Assembly: GCF_000317535.1 (NCBI RefSeq)
Contig: NC_019757.1
Span: forward strand, 3,612,501 to 3,676,500
Length of the DNA stretch: 64,000 bases
Source of the DNA: Cylindrospermum stagnale PCC 7417
GTDB taxonomy: Bacteria; Cyanobacteriota; Cyanobacteriia; Cyanobacteriales; Nostocaceae
Direction: 5' to 3'
The translations under genes and the position numbers were made by a program. Below the pieces are notes generated by a model. It was not told the DNA's origin, did not search any database, and saw only the letters and a program-made list of their open reading frames with translations. Shown here one piece after another: positions 36,190 through 46,141 of this stretch (positions are counted from its first letter, which is position 1; each line of letters begins with the position of its first letter).

Positions 36190-37260
36190 ATGTACGATGT
36201 CCTCGATTCGCGATCAGTCCTAGAAGTGCTGCGACCAGTGCAAGATCCAGAACTCCGCAAAAGTCTGGTTGAACTGAATATGATTCGCAACGTTAAAATT
36301 AACGGTGGCAAGGTTAGCTTCACTTTAGTCTTAACCACTCCCGCTTGTCCCTTACGGGAATTTATCGTTGAAGACTGCCAGAGGGCCGTTAAAAAGTTAC
36401 CTGGTGTTACAGATGTAAGTGTAGAAGTGACAGCAGAAACACCACAGCAAAAAAGCTTGCCCGACCGCACTGGCATTTCTGGAGTCAAAAATATTATTGC
36501 TGTTTCTAGCGGTAAAGGCGGCGTTGGTAAAAGCACGGTGGCGGTGAATGTCGCAGTGGCTCTAGCACAAACAGGGGCGAAAGTCGGCTTACTCGATGCT
36601 GACATTTACGGGCCTAATGACCCCACGATGTTGGGGCTAGCTGATGCCCAGATAATCGTGCGTCCAAGTGAAAAAGGTGATGTTTTAGAACCTGCTTTTA
36701 ATCACGGCGTCAAATTAGTCTCCATGGGCTTTTTGATTGACCGAGACCAGCCAGTGGTTTGGCGTGGGCCGATGCTCAATGGAGTGATTCGCCAGTTTCT
36801 TTATCAAGTGGAGTGGGGAGAACTAGACTATTTGATTGTTGATATGCCACCGGGAACTGGAGATGCTCAGTTAACTTTAACCCAAGCCGTGCCGATGGCA
36901 GGAGCAGTAATTGTCACCACACCGCAAACTGTAGCGCTGTTAGATTCTCGTAAGGGATTGCGAATGTTTCAGCAGATGAATGTTCCGGTATTGGGAATAG
37001 TGGAAAATATGAGCTATTTTATTCCCCCAGATCAGCCGGATAAACAGTATGACATCTTTGGTTCCGGCGGTGGCGAGAAAACAGCGGCTGAGTTGGGAGT
37101 GCCACTGTTAGGGTGCGTGCCGCTAGAGATTGCCACAAGAGTAGGCGGTGATAGTGGTGTGCCGATAGTTGTTGCTGATCCAGATTCAGCTTCTGCAAAA
37201 GCATTAACAGCGATCGCCTTCGCCATTGCTGGTAAAGTATCAGTTGCTGCTCTGACATAA
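36190..37260 (+). CDS. mrp: Mrp/NBP35-type Fe-S carrier ATPase
   Basis: A 356-residue Mrp (ApbC) protein. Residues 1-90 form an MIP18/DUF59 domain (VLRPVQDPELRKSLVELNMI, TTPACPLREF), followed by a deviant Walker A, GKGGVGKS (108-115), the ADIYGPNDPTMLG switch and DMPPGTGDAQL Walker B. It assembles and delivers Fe-S clusters. The CxxC after NMS, used for cluster binding in enterobacterial Mrp, is absent here (NMSYFIPPDQPDKQYDIFG). Ends in a strong terminator. Confidence 0.95.
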   Translation: MYDVLDSRSVLEVLRPVQDPELRKSLVELNMIRNVKINGGKVSFTLVLTTPACPLREFIVEDCQRAVKKLPGVTDVSVEVTAETPQQKSLPDRTGISGVKNIIAVSSGKGGVGKSTVAVNVAVALAQTGAKVGLLDADIYGPNDPTMLGLADAQIIVRPSEKGDVLEPAFNHGVKLVSMGFLIDRDQPVVWRGPMLNGVIRQFLYQVEWGELDYLIVDMPPGTGDAQLTLTQAVPMAGAVIVTTPQTVALLDSRKGLRMFQQMNVPVLGIVENMSYFIPPDQPDKQYDIFGSGGGEKTAAELGVPLLGCVPLEIATRVGGDSGVPIVVADPDSASAKALTAIAFAIAGKVSVAALT

Positions 37261-37276
37261 TAAATTTTAGTTTTTG

Positions 37277-37315
37277 TCTGTTTCCTAGGTCATCACCTAG
37301 GAATACAGATTTTTA
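37277..37315 (+). terminator. Intrinsic terminator after mrp
   Basis: TCTGT-TTCCTAGGT (37277-37290), loop CATC, ACCTAGGAA-T-ACAGA (37295-37309): 14 bp with one bulge, followed by TTTTT. Confidence 0.92.
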
Positions 37316-37596
37316 GCTACAACCTACATCAGCCCGAAGAACAAGGGGGAGTAATCAGATAAATGTCGCGGCGTGAAAGTATCCCAGTCTCATAGTCGCC
37401 CCTAGCAAAAAAGCCAAACGGAATTATACTCTAATCGCCATCGCCAAATTACTCTGTCTTGTAGCTAGGAAGATGTCTAATATACTACCTGAACAAACCT
37501 GTCTTGGTGCGATGTTTCCTTGAGGAATACTCATAACAAGTCTTCATTTGCAGTTACTAAATTTAAAATTTAAAAGATCCACTTTAAACTCACACA
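37316..37596. other. 281-bp upstream region of rodA
   Basis: Together with the preceding terminator it makes a 336-bp gap between mrp and rodA. It presumably holds the rodA promoter. No ORF or RNA gene recognised. Confidence 0.5.
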
Positions 37597-38910
37597 ATGT
37601 TGTTGAAACGTTCGCTCTCCAAAATGCGCTGGAAATATGGAATCAATCCCTGGCAACAAGTAGATTGGCTACTATTTTGTTTGCCTGTTGCTGTCAGTAT
37701 CTTTGGCGGCATTATGATCCTGAGTACAGAACTGAAGCAGCCAGTAGCTGACTGGTGGTGGCACTGGCTCGTAGCTGGTATTGGCGTGTTGATCGCATTA
37801 TTTTTGGCTCGCAGCCGGTACGAATCTCTGCTCCAGTGGCACTGGGTAACCTACGCTTTGACAAACTTTAGCTTGATCGCCGTGATGATAGCTGGTACAA
37901 GCGCCAAAGGGGCACAGCGGTGGATCAGCATCGCAGGCTTCAACGTGCAGCCCTCTGAATTTGCCAAAATCGGGGTAATTATCACCCTAGCGGCTTTGTT
38001 ACATAAGCGCACCGCTTCCAATCTTGAGAGTGTTTTCCGCATTCTGGCAATCACGGCTATTCCTTGGGGATTGGTATTTAAGCAGCCAGATTTGGCAACA
38101 TCGCTAGTATTTGGTGCGATCGTCTTAGGGATGCTGTACTGGGCAAATGCCAACCCGGGCTGGTTGATCCTGATTATTTCTCCGGTGGTTGCCGCCATTC
38201 TTTTCAGCATATCTTGGCCATTGCCAGAGCCGATAGTTTTCCAAGAACTATCTTTCGGACCTTTAGGCTTACTTTGGGCAGTCGCTATGGGTGTGCTTGG
38301 TTGGCAGACTCTCCCCTGGCGTCGATTTGGTATTGCTGCTGGGGGTGCATGGGGTCTCAACATGCTAGGTGGTGAATTAGGAGTCTTCGCTTGGAAGCAT
38401 GTGTTGCAAGATTATCAAAAAAACCGACTTAGCGTATTTATCAACCCCGAACACGATCCTCTCGGTGCGGGATATCACCTGATCCAATCTCGCATTGCCA
38501 TTGGTGCTGGTGAAGTTTGGGGATGGGGTCTGTTCAAAGGTCCGATGACCCAACTAAATTTTGTGCCTGAGCAACATACAGACTTTATTTTTTCGGCAGT
38601 GGGCGAAGAATTTGGTTTTCTTGGTTGTTTGTTAGTACTGTTTGTCTTCTGCTTAATTTGCTTCCGCCTGCTGCACGTAGCTCAAACAGCTAAAGATAAT
38701 TTTGGCTCGCTGTTGGCTATTGGTGTTTTGTCAATGATCGTGTTTCAACTAATTGTTAACGTTGGGATGACTGTTGGTTTAGCACCTGTGGCGGGAATTC
38801 CACTACCTTGGATGAGTTATGGGCGTTCTGCCATGCTCACCAACTTTATTTCTTTAGGAATAGTAGAATCTGTGGCAAATTTCCGCCAACGGCAGAAGTA
38901 TTATTCTTGA
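37597..38910 (+). CDS. rodA: Rod-shape SEDS peptidoglycan glycosyltransferase RodA
   Basis: A 437-residue SEDS-family polymerase with about ten helices. It polymerises lipid II during side-wall growth with a class B PBP. Family blocks are ARSRYESLLQWHWVTYAL, GAQRWISIAGFNVQPSEFAKIGVI, FKQPDLATSLVFG, ISRIAIGAGEVWGWG-like QSRIAIGAGEVWGWGLFKGP, FIFSAVGEEFGFLGCL and the C-terminal PLPWMSYGRSAMLTNF. The catalytic Asp sits in the large periplasmic loop (NPEHDPLGAGYH). About 50 residues longer than E. coli RodA, mostly at helix 6-7. Confidence 0.95.
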   Translation: MLLKRSLSKMRWKYGINPWQQVDWLLFCLPVAVSIFGGIMILSTELKQPVADWWWHWLVAGIGVLIALFLARSRYESLLQWHWVTYALTNFSLIAVMIAGTSAKGAQRWISIAGFNVQPSEFAKIGVIITLAALLHKRTASNLESVFRILAITAIPWGLVFKQPDLATSLVFGAIVLGMLYWANANPGWLILIISPVVAAILFSISWPLPEPIVFQELSFGPLGLLWAVAMGVLGWQTLPWRRFGIAAGGAWGLNMLGGELGVFAWKHVLQDYQKNRLSVFINPEHDPLGAGYHLIQSRIAIGAGEVWGWGLFKGPMTQLNFVPEQHTDFIFSAVGEEFGFLGCLLVLFVFCLICFRLLHVAQTAKDNFGSLLAIGVLSMIVFQLIVNVGMTVGLAPVAGIPLPWMSYGRSAMLTNFISLGIVESVANFRQRQKYYS

Positions 38911-38984
38911 GTTATTCTTTGAACGAGCCGTGGTTTGGTTCAAAAGTATTAAGCTATTAACAGGAAGTAAGCGAGGGTAAAAAC

Positions 38985-39179
38985 ATGATCCTGCCTGGAG
39001 CAACTGTTCGCGTCAAGAATGCCGCAGATACCTATTATCGGTATGAAGGGCTTGTGCAACGGGTGAGTGACGGTAAGGTGGCTGTACTGTTTGAAGGTGG
39101 TAACTGGGATAAATTAGTTACCTTTCGGCTACCAGAGTTAGAACTCGTAGAGGCCACAGGAAAGAAAAAAGGCAAATAA
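38985..39179 (+). CDS. ndhS: NAD(P)H-quinone oxidoreductase subunit NdhS
   Basis: A 64-residue SH3-like protein ([43 protein letters not shown]) with a Lys-rich tail. NdhS is the ferredoxin-binding peripheral subunit of cyanobacterial/chloroplast NDH-1, needed for cyclic electron flow. It starts at the ATG after an AGCGAGGG stretch. The annotation rests on recognisable sequence; the family is small, so confidence is good but not total. Confidence 0.88.
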   Translation: MILPGATVRVKNAADTYYRYEGLVQRVSDGKVAVLFEGGNWDKLVTFRLPELELVEATGKKKGK

Positions 39180-39184
39180 TTACT

Positions 39185-39252
39185 AGTCATTGGTCATTGA
39201 GCATTATTAAAAGACTATTGGCTAATGACTAATGACTAATAACTAAGGACTA
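39185..39252. repeat. Heptameric repeat (TAATGAC class) upstream of HAS-barrel gene
   Basis: Degenerate copies of a 7-bp TAATGAC/CATTGGT unit fill the gap between ndhS and the next gene and reach into its ribosome binding region. Confidence 0.75.
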
Positions 39253-39918
39253 ATGATAACTATGCGCCTGCCCCTGCCACAGTTTGCTACTGGCGATCGC
39301 CAACCTAACCACATTGCGGAGGTGATCGAGACCACTACTACCGAATTTTTGGCACAGTGTTTGGAACCGGAAGACTTGAGTTTTCCGCCCATGCCAGCAT
39401 TTGGTAGTTGGGTCTGTTCTGTGGATGAAGAGTCTGGCAATCAGGTTTATGCTGTGGTCTATTATGCCACAACCATGCCTGTAGACTCTGTACACCGGGC
39501 AAGGGCCTTGGGGTTGTCCTTGGAGAACTTGCGCGAGGAACAACCCCAAATTTTTGCCATGCTCAAAACTGAATTCCGTGCAGCGATCGTCGGATTTGAG
39601 CAACCAACCCATAATATAGGTTATAACCAAAGGGTGTATCAGTATCTACCACCCCGTCCTCCACAAATACATCAAGCTGTTTATCGGTGCGAACCAGAAG
39701 CGATAATTAAGTTCACCGAAGAGCTAGATTTTTTACGGACGTTACTTTTGATCAATGGTGCCCCAGTAGAGTCTTTGGCCGCAGCTGCCATTCGATCCGT
39801 GTACCAATTACGCAAAGCCGACCGACAATGGCTCATCAAAGCTGGACGTAACCTGAGTGTGCTGCTGAAAGACGATTACGATCGCTTGCGGTTTATTTTG
39901 AGTCAAATCCACCCATAG
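39253..39918 (+). CDS. HAS-barrel domain protein
   Basis: A 221-residue cyanobacterial protein. The N-terminal ~110 residues (ATGDRQPNHIAEVIETTTTEFLAQ, PPMPAFGSWVCS, VYAVVYYATTMPVDSVHRARALG) form the HAS barrel also found at the start of HerA-like ATPases and F1-type ATPases. The C-terminal half is helical. No ATPase domain is attached. Start at 39253 or the ATG at 39262 (MRLPLPQ). Function unknown. Confidence 0.85.
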   Translation: MITMRLPLPQFATGDRQPNHIAEVIETTTTEFLAQCLEPEDLSFPPMPAFGSWVCSVDEESGNQVYAVVYYATTMPVDSVHRARALGLSLENLREEQPQIFAMLKTEFRAAIVGFEQPTHNIGYNQRVYQYLPPRPPQIHQAVYRCEPEAIIKFTEELDFLRTLLLINGAPVESLAAAAIRSVYQLRKADRQWLIKAGRNLSVLLKDDYDRLRFILSQIHP

Positions 39919-40067
39919 GCAGTTAGTTTCTTGACAATCGCCTGTATTGGGTAAGTTGAGATTTTTTGAGTTGTTTTCAGGGTAGCTTTCACAGTTATTT
40001 ATATAGATCAGGCGATTACCTGCGGGGTAATCGCCGCTTCACCATCGCCCCAACAATCATCCTACCT

Positions 40068-42221
40068 ATGGAACCCATATCACAAGTTCTTGGTTTGGAA
40101 TCAACCTCCCAAGTTCTCGGCAAGGAACCAATTGTTCCCTTTGCTATTTTGCTGGTGGTCATTTTAGTTGTACCAATTTTGTTTGAGCGGCTAAGACTAC
40201 CAGCATTAGTAGGTTTGGTTTTCTCTGGGGTAGTACTTGGTCCATCAGGTTGGAATTTATTCCATTCCAATTTGCCGATGATGAATCTGCTATCAGATAT
40301 TGGGTTAGTTTACTTAATGTTTGTAGCCGGATTAGAAGTTGATATCAAACTATTTCGCCGACGGCAAAATCGTTCCTTGGGGTTTGGCAGCTTCACCTTT
40401 AGTGTACCCTTCGCGGTGGGAACCTTAGTAGGGCGGATTTTTGGCTTTGGCTGGACTGCTGCAATATTAATTGGCTCTTTATTCGCTTCCCATACCCTTT
40501 TGGCATATCCCATTATTAGTCGCTTGGGAGTGATCAATAACGAAGCTGTTACTGTCACAATTGGCGCCACAATTTTTACTGATATTAGCGCCCTCTTGGT
40601 ATTAGCCGTATGTGTAGCTACTCATACTGGCTCCTTCAGTTTGGTAAATCTACTCACCTTGTTGGCTTGGTTAACTATTTACGCCTTTGTTGTTTTGATC
40701 GGTTTTGATTGGGCAGGCAAAGAATTTTTTCGGCGGTCTGGAGACGACGAGGGAAACCAATTTTTATTTGTGCTGCTTTCCTTATTTCTCGCTGCTGTAG
40801 GCGCTCAATTAATTGGGGTAGAAAAAATTGTTGGTGCTTTTTTAGCAGGTTTGGCAGTTAATGAAACTGTGGGCGAAGGGCCAGTCAAAGAAAAGGTGGT
40901 ATTTGTGGGCAGCGTGCTGTTTATTCCCATTTTTTTTGTTGACCTTGGCTTGCTGATCGATCTGCCTGCTTTTGTCAACAGCCTAGCTACAATCAAGTTA
41001 ACGCTCTTGATTGTAGTTGGTTTGATTGGCAGTAAATTCATAGCAGCTTTGTTAGCAAAACTGGTTTACCGCTATAACTGGCGAGAAATGCTAATGATGT
41101 GGTCGCTCAGTATGCCCCAGGTGGGTGCGACCTTAGCAGCAACTTTAGTGGGCTATCGGGTTGGGTTGCTGCCAGCAGAAGTATTAAATAGTGTGATTGT
41201 TTTAATGCTAGTTACATCAACCTTGGGGCCTTTGATTACCAATCAGGCAGCTGTGGGTTTGACGAATTCGCAAGCTGAGGAGTCAGCACCAATCACCCTG
41301 TCTGACCAGAAACCAGAGGCAGCAAATAGTACTTTTACTATAGTCGTACCTGTCTACAATCCCCAGACGCAGCAGTATTTGATTGAAATGGCGGCATTAT
41401 TGGCGCGTCAGTCTAATGGCAGAATTGTGCCGCTAGCGATCGCACCAGCTGCTGCTAGAATGGATGCCCCCCAGTTCACCACCTCTCTGCAACGCAGTGA
41501 GGAGTTACTCGCAAAAGCCACCGCCCAGAGTCGAGGATTGGGCGTGGCTACAGAACCATTGCTGCGAATCGATGATGCCTTCGCTCCGGGAATTAGCAGA
41601 GCAGCTCGCGAACAAAAGGCGAGTTTAATTGTGATGGGTTGGGGTAAACGCACTGGACTGCGAGCGCGTTTATTTGGCAATGTGATTGATAGTGTTCTTT
41701 GGGCATCCCATTGTCCAGTAGCTGTGACACGTCTAGTGGAATCACCAAAAAAAATTCAGCGCATCCTCGTACCGCTGGAAAACTTAATTGCACCTGCTTT
41801 ACAGCCTGTACAATTTGCCCAAATGCTGGCTGAGGCAAATCAAGCTCAAGTAACTGTGCTGAACGTGTACGTTAGCGAAGCTGGTCGTAGACATCGCCTT
41901 ACCAGTTCCAATAAAATCGCTGCTAGGCGATCGCATCTCTCCCTTTTAGTGTCTAAATTAGCTTTGCCCAATCCACCAGAAATCCAAATCATCGCCCATG
42001 AAAATGTAGCCCAAGCGATTTTGCAAGCAGCGAGATTGTATGATTTAGTGGTATTACCTTTTACACGTAACCGTACCAGCCCTGGAGGGTTAGCAACTAG
42101 CGATATCATTACCCAGTTAGCCGGGCAACTCACCTGCTCGCTGATCATCCTTGGAGAACCGCAACACACACAAACAGTAATGCTGCCAACTGGAACTCCC
42201 AACATCAAAATTGTTGTGTAA
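40068..42221 (+). CDS. CPA2 cation:proton antiporter with C-terminal USP domain
   Basis: A 717-residue protein from the ATG at 40068 (MEPISQVLG). Residues ~20-410 form the twelve- or thirteen-helix Na+/H+ exchanger domain of the NapA/KefB class (FERLRLPALVGLVFSGVVLGPSGWNL, SDIGLVYLMFVAGLEVD, GAFLAGLAVNE). Residues ~440-700 hold universal-stress-protein domains (IVVPVYNPQTQQYLIEMAALLA..., SLIVMGWGKRTGLRARLFGNVID). It probably exports Na+/K+ for H+ at the plasma membrane, with the USP region as a nucleotide-sensing regulator. A longer frame to TTG 39966 lacks family similarity. Confidence 0.92.
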   Translation: MEPISQVLGLESTSQVLGKEPIVPFAILLVVILVVPILFERLRLPALVGLVFSGVVLGPSGWNLFHSNLPMMNLLSDIGLVYLMFVAGLEVDIKLFRRRQNRSLGFGSFTFSVPFAVGTLVGRIFGFGWTAAILIGSLFASHTLLAYPIISRLGVINNEAVTVTIGATIFTDISALLVLAVCVATHTGSFSLVNLLTLLAWLTIYAFVVLIGFDWAGKEFFRRSGDDEGNQFLFVLLSLFLAAVGAQLIGVEKIVGAFLAGLAVNETVGEGPVKEKVVFVGSVLFIPIFFVDLGLLIDLPAFVNSLATIKLTLLIVVGLIGSKFIAALLAKLVYRYNWREMLMMWSLSMPQVGATLAATLVGYRVGLLPAEVLNSVIVLMLVTSTLGPLITNQAAVGLTNSQAEESAPITLSDQKPEAANSTFTIVVPVYNPQTQQYLIEMAALLARQSNGRIVPLAIAPAAARMDAPQFTTSLQRSEELLAKATAQSRGLGVATEPLLRIDDAFAPGISRAAREQKASLIVMGWGKRTGLRARLFGNVIDSVLWASHCPVAVTRLVESPKKIQRILVPLENLIAPALQPVQFAQMLAEANQAQVTVLNVYVSEAGRRHRLTSSNKIAARRSHLSLLVSKLALPNPPEIQIIAHENVAQAILQAARLYDLVVLPFTRNRTSPGGLATSDIITQLAGQLTCSLIILGEPQHTQTVMLPTGTPNIKIVV

Positions 42222-42263
42222 AAAAAGGCAAAGCTCAGAGAATATCATTAATTTCGCCTTTTT
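42222..42263 (+). terminator. Terminator-like hairpin after antiporter
   Basis: AAAAAGGC (42222-42229) pairs with GCCTTTTT (42256-42263), which itself supplies the T run; the loop is 26 nt. Confidence 0.65.
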
Positions 42264-42602
42264 GCTAATGTCGCAATTGGTCGCAATTGTTTATTAGCTT
42301 ACTCTATAAATTTTGGACTTTAAGTACGAAATGTGATGAGTGTAAAAACAGTTTATCTTGTTGAAGATTTGATGAACTATAGCTGAAAGACCGACAATTA
42401 TCAGAGAATATTTGTTATTTTGCTAATTGTATGATGCAGATAGGGCGGACAAATATAACAAAATTGTATCTGTAGTAAAATTGGTAAATCCACAAATACC
42501 TTTTTATTTGTCCCTGTTTGTCATATATTTTTGTACCCAAGTTGGGTAATCTAAAAACAAGCGCAATAGCTACTGAAAATATCTGTAACTAACTGGGACA
42601 CT
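42264..42602. other. 339-bp intergenic region upstream of uxs
   Basis: AT-rich promoter region. Bases 42335-42357 repeat almost exactly the GATGAGTGTAAAAACA-GTTTATC core of the hairpin after tRNA-Arg at 16874-16898. No gene seen. Confidence 0.6.
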
Positions 42603-43541
42603 ATGAGAATTTTGGTGACGGGTGGTGCTGGGTTTCTTGGCTCCCATCTTATTGACCGACTAATGGAAGCTGGGCATGAAGTAATATGCTTAGATAATTT
42701 CTATACAGGGCACAAACGCAACATCCTCAAATGGCTAGATCATCCATACTTTGAGTTGATCCGTCACGATATCACCGAACCAATTCGGTTAGAAGTGGAT
42801 CAAATTTATCATCTAGCTTGTCCTGCTTCCCCAGTACATTATCAGTACAACCCAGTCAAAACCGTTAAAACTAACGTGTTGGGAACAATGAATATGCTGG
42901 GGTTGGCTAAACGAGTCAACGCCAGGTTCTTCTTGGCTTCAACCAGTGAAGTATACGGTGATCCTGAAGTTCATCCCCAAGTCGAAGAGTATAGAGGTAG
43001 CGTAAATCCCATCGGGATACGTTCATGCTACGACGAAGGCAAAAGAATTGCTGAAACTTTGACATTTGACTATTACAGACAAAATAAAGTCGATATCCGG
43101 GTAGTCAGGATATTTAACACCTACGGGCCAAGGATGTTAGAAAATGATGGGCGGGTGGTGAGCAACTTTATTGTTCAAGCGTTGCGGGGTAATCCCTTAA
43201 CAGTTTACGGTGATGGTTCCCAAACCCGTAGTTTCTGCTACGTTTCTGACTTGGTAGAAGGATTTATCCGCCTGATGAATTGTGACTATATCGGCCCTGT
43301 GAATCTGGGAAATCCTGGTGAATACACCATTTTAGAATTGGCCCAAGCAGTACAAAACTTGATTAACCCAGAGGCGCAGATCCAGTTTGAGCCATTACCT
43401 TCTGATGATCCCCGTCGTCGTCAGCCGGATATCACAAAAGCAAAGACCTTGTTAAATTGGGAACCTACCATTCCTCTGCAAGAAGGGTTAAAACTGACAG
43501 TAGAAGATTTCCGCGAGCGTATCCAAAACGAGATCAAGTAG
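42603..43541 (+). CDS. uxs: UDP-glucuronate decarboxylase (UDP-xylose synthase)
   Basis: A 312-residue extended [13 protein letters not shown] binds NAD+; catalytic residues are in STSEVYGDP and Y-x-x-x-K of [30 protein letters not shown] and [18 protein letters not shown] are diagnostic of Uxs. It decarboxylates UDP-glucuronate to UDP-xylose. UDP-glucose dehydrogenase, the enzyme that makes its substrate, is encoded next on the same strand, so the pair forms a UDP-Glc to UDP-GlcA to UDP-Xyl module for exopolysaccharide or envelope glycans. Confidence 0.95.
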   Translation: MRILVTGGAGFLGSHLIDRLMEAGHEVICLDNFYTGHKRNILKWLDHPYFELIRHDITEPIRLEVDQIYHLACPASPVHYQYNPVKTVKTNVLGTMNMLGLAKRVNARFFLASTSEVYGDPEVHPQVEEYRGSVNPIGIRSCYDEGKRIAETLTFDYYRQNKVDIRVVRIFNTYGPRMLENDGRVVSNFIVQALRGNPLTVYGDGSQTRSFCYVSDLVEGFIRLMNCDYIGPVNLGNPGEYTILELAQAVQNLINPEAQIQFEPLPSDDPRRRQPDITKAKTLLNWEPTIPLQEGLKLTVEDFRERIQNEIK

Positions 43542-43705
43542 TCAGGCTTATTCCTGACTGCTTAAGGCTGCTCTGAATCTCCGTGCAGTCTCGCTCTCTT
43601 CGTAGCCTAGACTCTGGTAACGGGGGTTTCCCTCCTGTCTGTGGATTTCATGCTGAAAGTTTCTAATTGCAGAATAACCCGAAAAAAATTGAGGAATTAA
43701 ACAAA

Positions 43706-45097
43706 ATGCGTGTTTGCGTAATTGGTACTGGTTACGTTGGTTTAGTGACAGGTGCTTGCTTGGCTCATATCGGGCATGATGTAATTTGTGTAGATAACAA
43801 CGAAGAAAAAGTCAAATTAATGAAGTCTGGGCAGTCCCCAATTTTCGAGCCGGGACTCTCAGAAATTATGCAATCTGCGATTAATACTGGGAAAATCGAG
43901 TTCTCCACAGATTTAGCAGCTGGAGTCGCCCACGGGGAAATTCTGTTTATTGCAGTGGGAACGCCCCCTTTACCTACTGGTGAAAGTGATACCCGTTATG
44001 TAGAAGCTGTAGCCCGTGGGATTGGGGAAAATCTCAACGGTGGTTATAAAGTGATCGTGAATAAATCTACAGTGCCTATTGGTTCTGGTGATTGGGTGCG
44101 GATGATTGTTTTGGATGGCATCGCTGAACGCCAGAAAACACTAGTACCCGCAGGTGGGGCAGTGATTGACGAGAAATTGCCTGAGATAGCTGCCCACTTT
44201 GACGTAATTAGCAATCCAGAGTTTTTGCGTGAAGGTTCGGCTGTTTACGACACCTTTAACCCCGACCGTATTGTGTTGGGTGGTAATAGTCCAAAAGCGA
44301 TCGCCTTAATGAAAGAACTGTATGCCCCAATTGTTGAGCGTGAGTACGCTGCTGATAAGTCTTTAGCCGCTGTTCCAGTTCTGGCCACAGACCTGAGTTC
44401 AGCAGAAATGATCAAATACGCTGCTAATGCTTTTTTGGCGACTAAGATTAGTTTTATTAACGAAGTTGCGAATATTTGCGATCGCGTCGGTGCTGATGTC
44501 ACTCAAGTAGCAAAAGGCATCGGTCTAGACTCTCGTATTGGTAACAAATTCTTACAAGCTGGTATTGGTTGGGGTGGTTCCTGCTTCCCCAAAGATGTCT
44601 CCGCCCTGATTCACACCGCCGATGATTACGGCTACGAAGCCCAGCTAATGAAAGCCGCTGTCAGCGTCAACGAACGCCAACGGCTAATTGCTCTAGAAAA
44701 ACTCCAGCAAGTCCTGAAAATTCTCAAAGGCAAAACCGTCGGACTACTCGGACTCACCTTCAAGCCCGATACCGACGATTTGCGCGATGCCCCAGCACTC
44801 AACCTGATTGAGCAACTAAACCGACTGGGAGCCAAAGTCAAAGCCTACGACCCCATCGTTTCCCAAACAGGTCTGCGTCATGGTATTTCTGGCGTGCTAG
44901 TAGAAACTGATGCCGAACGGCTAGCTGATGGCTGCGATGCTTTAGTACTCGTCACCGAATGGCAGCAATTCAGCACTTTAGATTATGAGAAAATGGCAAA
45001 ATTAATGAACCATGCCGTCATCATCGACGGTCGTAACTTCCTTAATCCCGAAGCAATGGTACAGGCTGGATTCCAATATGTAGGTGTAGGACGCTAA
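43706..45097 (+). CDS. ugd: UDP-glucose 6-dehydrogenase
   Basis: 463 residues from the ATG at 43706 (MRVCVIGTGYVGLVTGACLA, N-terminal Rossmann fold), preceded by GAGG. An upstream TTG (43667) would add 13 residues without family similarity. The catalytic cysteine is in GWGGSCFPKDVSAL. The C-terminal UDP-binding domain has LGLTFKPDTDDLRDAPALNLI. It oxidises UDP-glucose to UDP-glucuronate with 2 NAD+. Ends in a strong bidirectional terminator. Confidence 0.96.
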   Translation: MRVCVIGTGYVGLVTGACLAHIGHDVICVDNNEEKVKLMKSGQSPIFEPGLSEIMQSAINTGKIEFSTDLAAGVAHGEILFIAVGTPPLPTGESDTRYVEAVARGIGENLNGGYKVIVNKSTVPIGSGDWVRMIVLDGIAERQKTLVPAGGAVIDEKLPEIAAHFDVISNPEFLREGSAVYDTFNPDRIVLGGNSPKAIALMKELYAPIVEREYAADKSLAAVPVLATDLSSAEMIKYAANAFLATKISFINEVANICDRVGADVTQVAKGIGLDSRIGNKFLQAGIGWGGSCFPKDVSALIHTADDYGYEAQLMKAAVSVNERQRLIALEKLQQVLKILKGKTVGLLGLTFKPDTDDLRDAPALNLIEQLNRLGAKVKAYDPIVSQTGLRHGISGVLVETDAERLADGCDALVLVTEWQQFSTLDYEKMAKLMNHAVIIDGRNFLNPEAMVQAGFQYVGVGR

Positions 45098-45141
45098 AAA
45101 TTAAGAATTAGTTTTTTAATTTTTAATCAAATACCCAAAAA

Positions 45142-45180
45142 ATTAAACCGCCGCCTAGATTTTTCTAGGCGGCGTTTAAT
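45142..45180. terminator. Strong bidirectional terminator
   Basis: A 17-bp stem (ATTAAA-C-CGCCGCCTAGA with TCTAGGCGGCG-TTTAAT, one bulged C) and a TTTT loop lies between the convergent ugd and DUF2993 genes; A-rich and T-rich flanks serve both strands. Confidence 0.95.
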
Positions 45181-45192
45181 TGATTTTTCATT

Positions 45193-45987
45193 TCAAGGAG
45201 TACGGGGAATCCGTTCTATCTCCGCATAGCCGCTAAAAATTAACTTTTGTCCCTCAGTATCTAAACGGTTGAGACGCATTTTCACCCCATCGAGGTCAAA
45301 GCGATCTAAATCGACCATATTATCCAAAATTTCCACCAACGCCACGCTCAAAGTTTGAGAAATTTCTCGTTGCGCTTCAGGCACCAGATCAAGTTCAATT
45401 TTCGGGTCTTTAAAAGAAACCCGCCGCCGTCTTTCAATGCTGATACCAACAGTCATACTCAGGGGGATGAGTTCGCCGTTGTTTAAATCCGCCTTTGCTA
45501 CAAGATGCAAACGATTTTGTGGCAATAACTTGACTTGGACTTCCGTAAAAGAAACAGGTTCACCCCCAGATAATGCCGTCAAGGCTGGGACAGAAAGGTT
45601 AAGCAAGCGCTTCTTTACCAGTTCCGCCCTAAAGGAATCATTAATGCCCGATTCTGATAGAATCACTTGGGCTACCGCTTGGGTGGGTTGCTTGAGGTTG
45701 AGTTTGCCACTCATCACCGAGCCAAAATCAATGGCAACCGCATCAGTTTCAAAAGACATCTCCTCAACTGCAAAATCTCTCCGAATCACCAAGCCACGTC
45801 CGCTCATTTTAAAGCTGTCAATGCTGCCTTGCAACAGTTTGCTGGAGGGATAGCAGCGCACAAAGACTTCTACTGACTCGCTTTGGGTAAACAGGTGGCG
45901 AATCGTTTGGCTAGCGACTGTATTGAGCATCCGCTCTCCCCAATCAGTGCCTTTGGGATCTGTTAAACCAGTAAGTCCGCCGAACAT
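45193..45987 (-). CDS. DUF2993 family protein
   Basis: 264 residues from the ATG at 45987 (MFGGLTGLTDPKGTDWGERML), the usual family start; a TTG further upstream (46029) would add 14 residues. The DUF2993 (LmeA-like) core spans VEVFVRCYPSSKLLQGSIDSF to the end, a lipid-binding-type beta structure with tandem repeats. Actinobacterial LmeA acts in envelope glycolipid maturation; the cyanobacterial role is not known. No signal peptide is visible. Confidence 0.88.
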   Translation of the reverse strand: MFGGLTGLTDPKGTDWGERMLNTVASQTIRHLFTQSESVEVFVRCYPSSKLLQGSIDSFKMSGRGLVIRRDFAVEEMSFETDAVAIDFGSVMSGKLNLKQPTQAVAQVILSESGINDSFRAELVKKRLLNLSVPALTALSGGEPVSFTEVQVKLLPQNRLHLVAKADLNNGELIPLSMTVGISIERRRRVSFKDPKIELDLVPEAQREISQTLSVALVEILDNMVDLDRFDLDGVKMRLNRLDTEGQKLIFSGYAEIERIPRTP

Positions 45988-46141
45988 TAGGTTTTGGCTC
46001 TCTAGAAGTTCTTTGTACTTTTGTAACAAACTATGAACAATACTGCAAGCGATCCCGTAATAGGTTCTGCTGATGGGTCAGAGTAGGATAACTGATGGTT
46101 GATAGCTTCCTGTATCGGATATGACATATTTTTGCTGAAAA

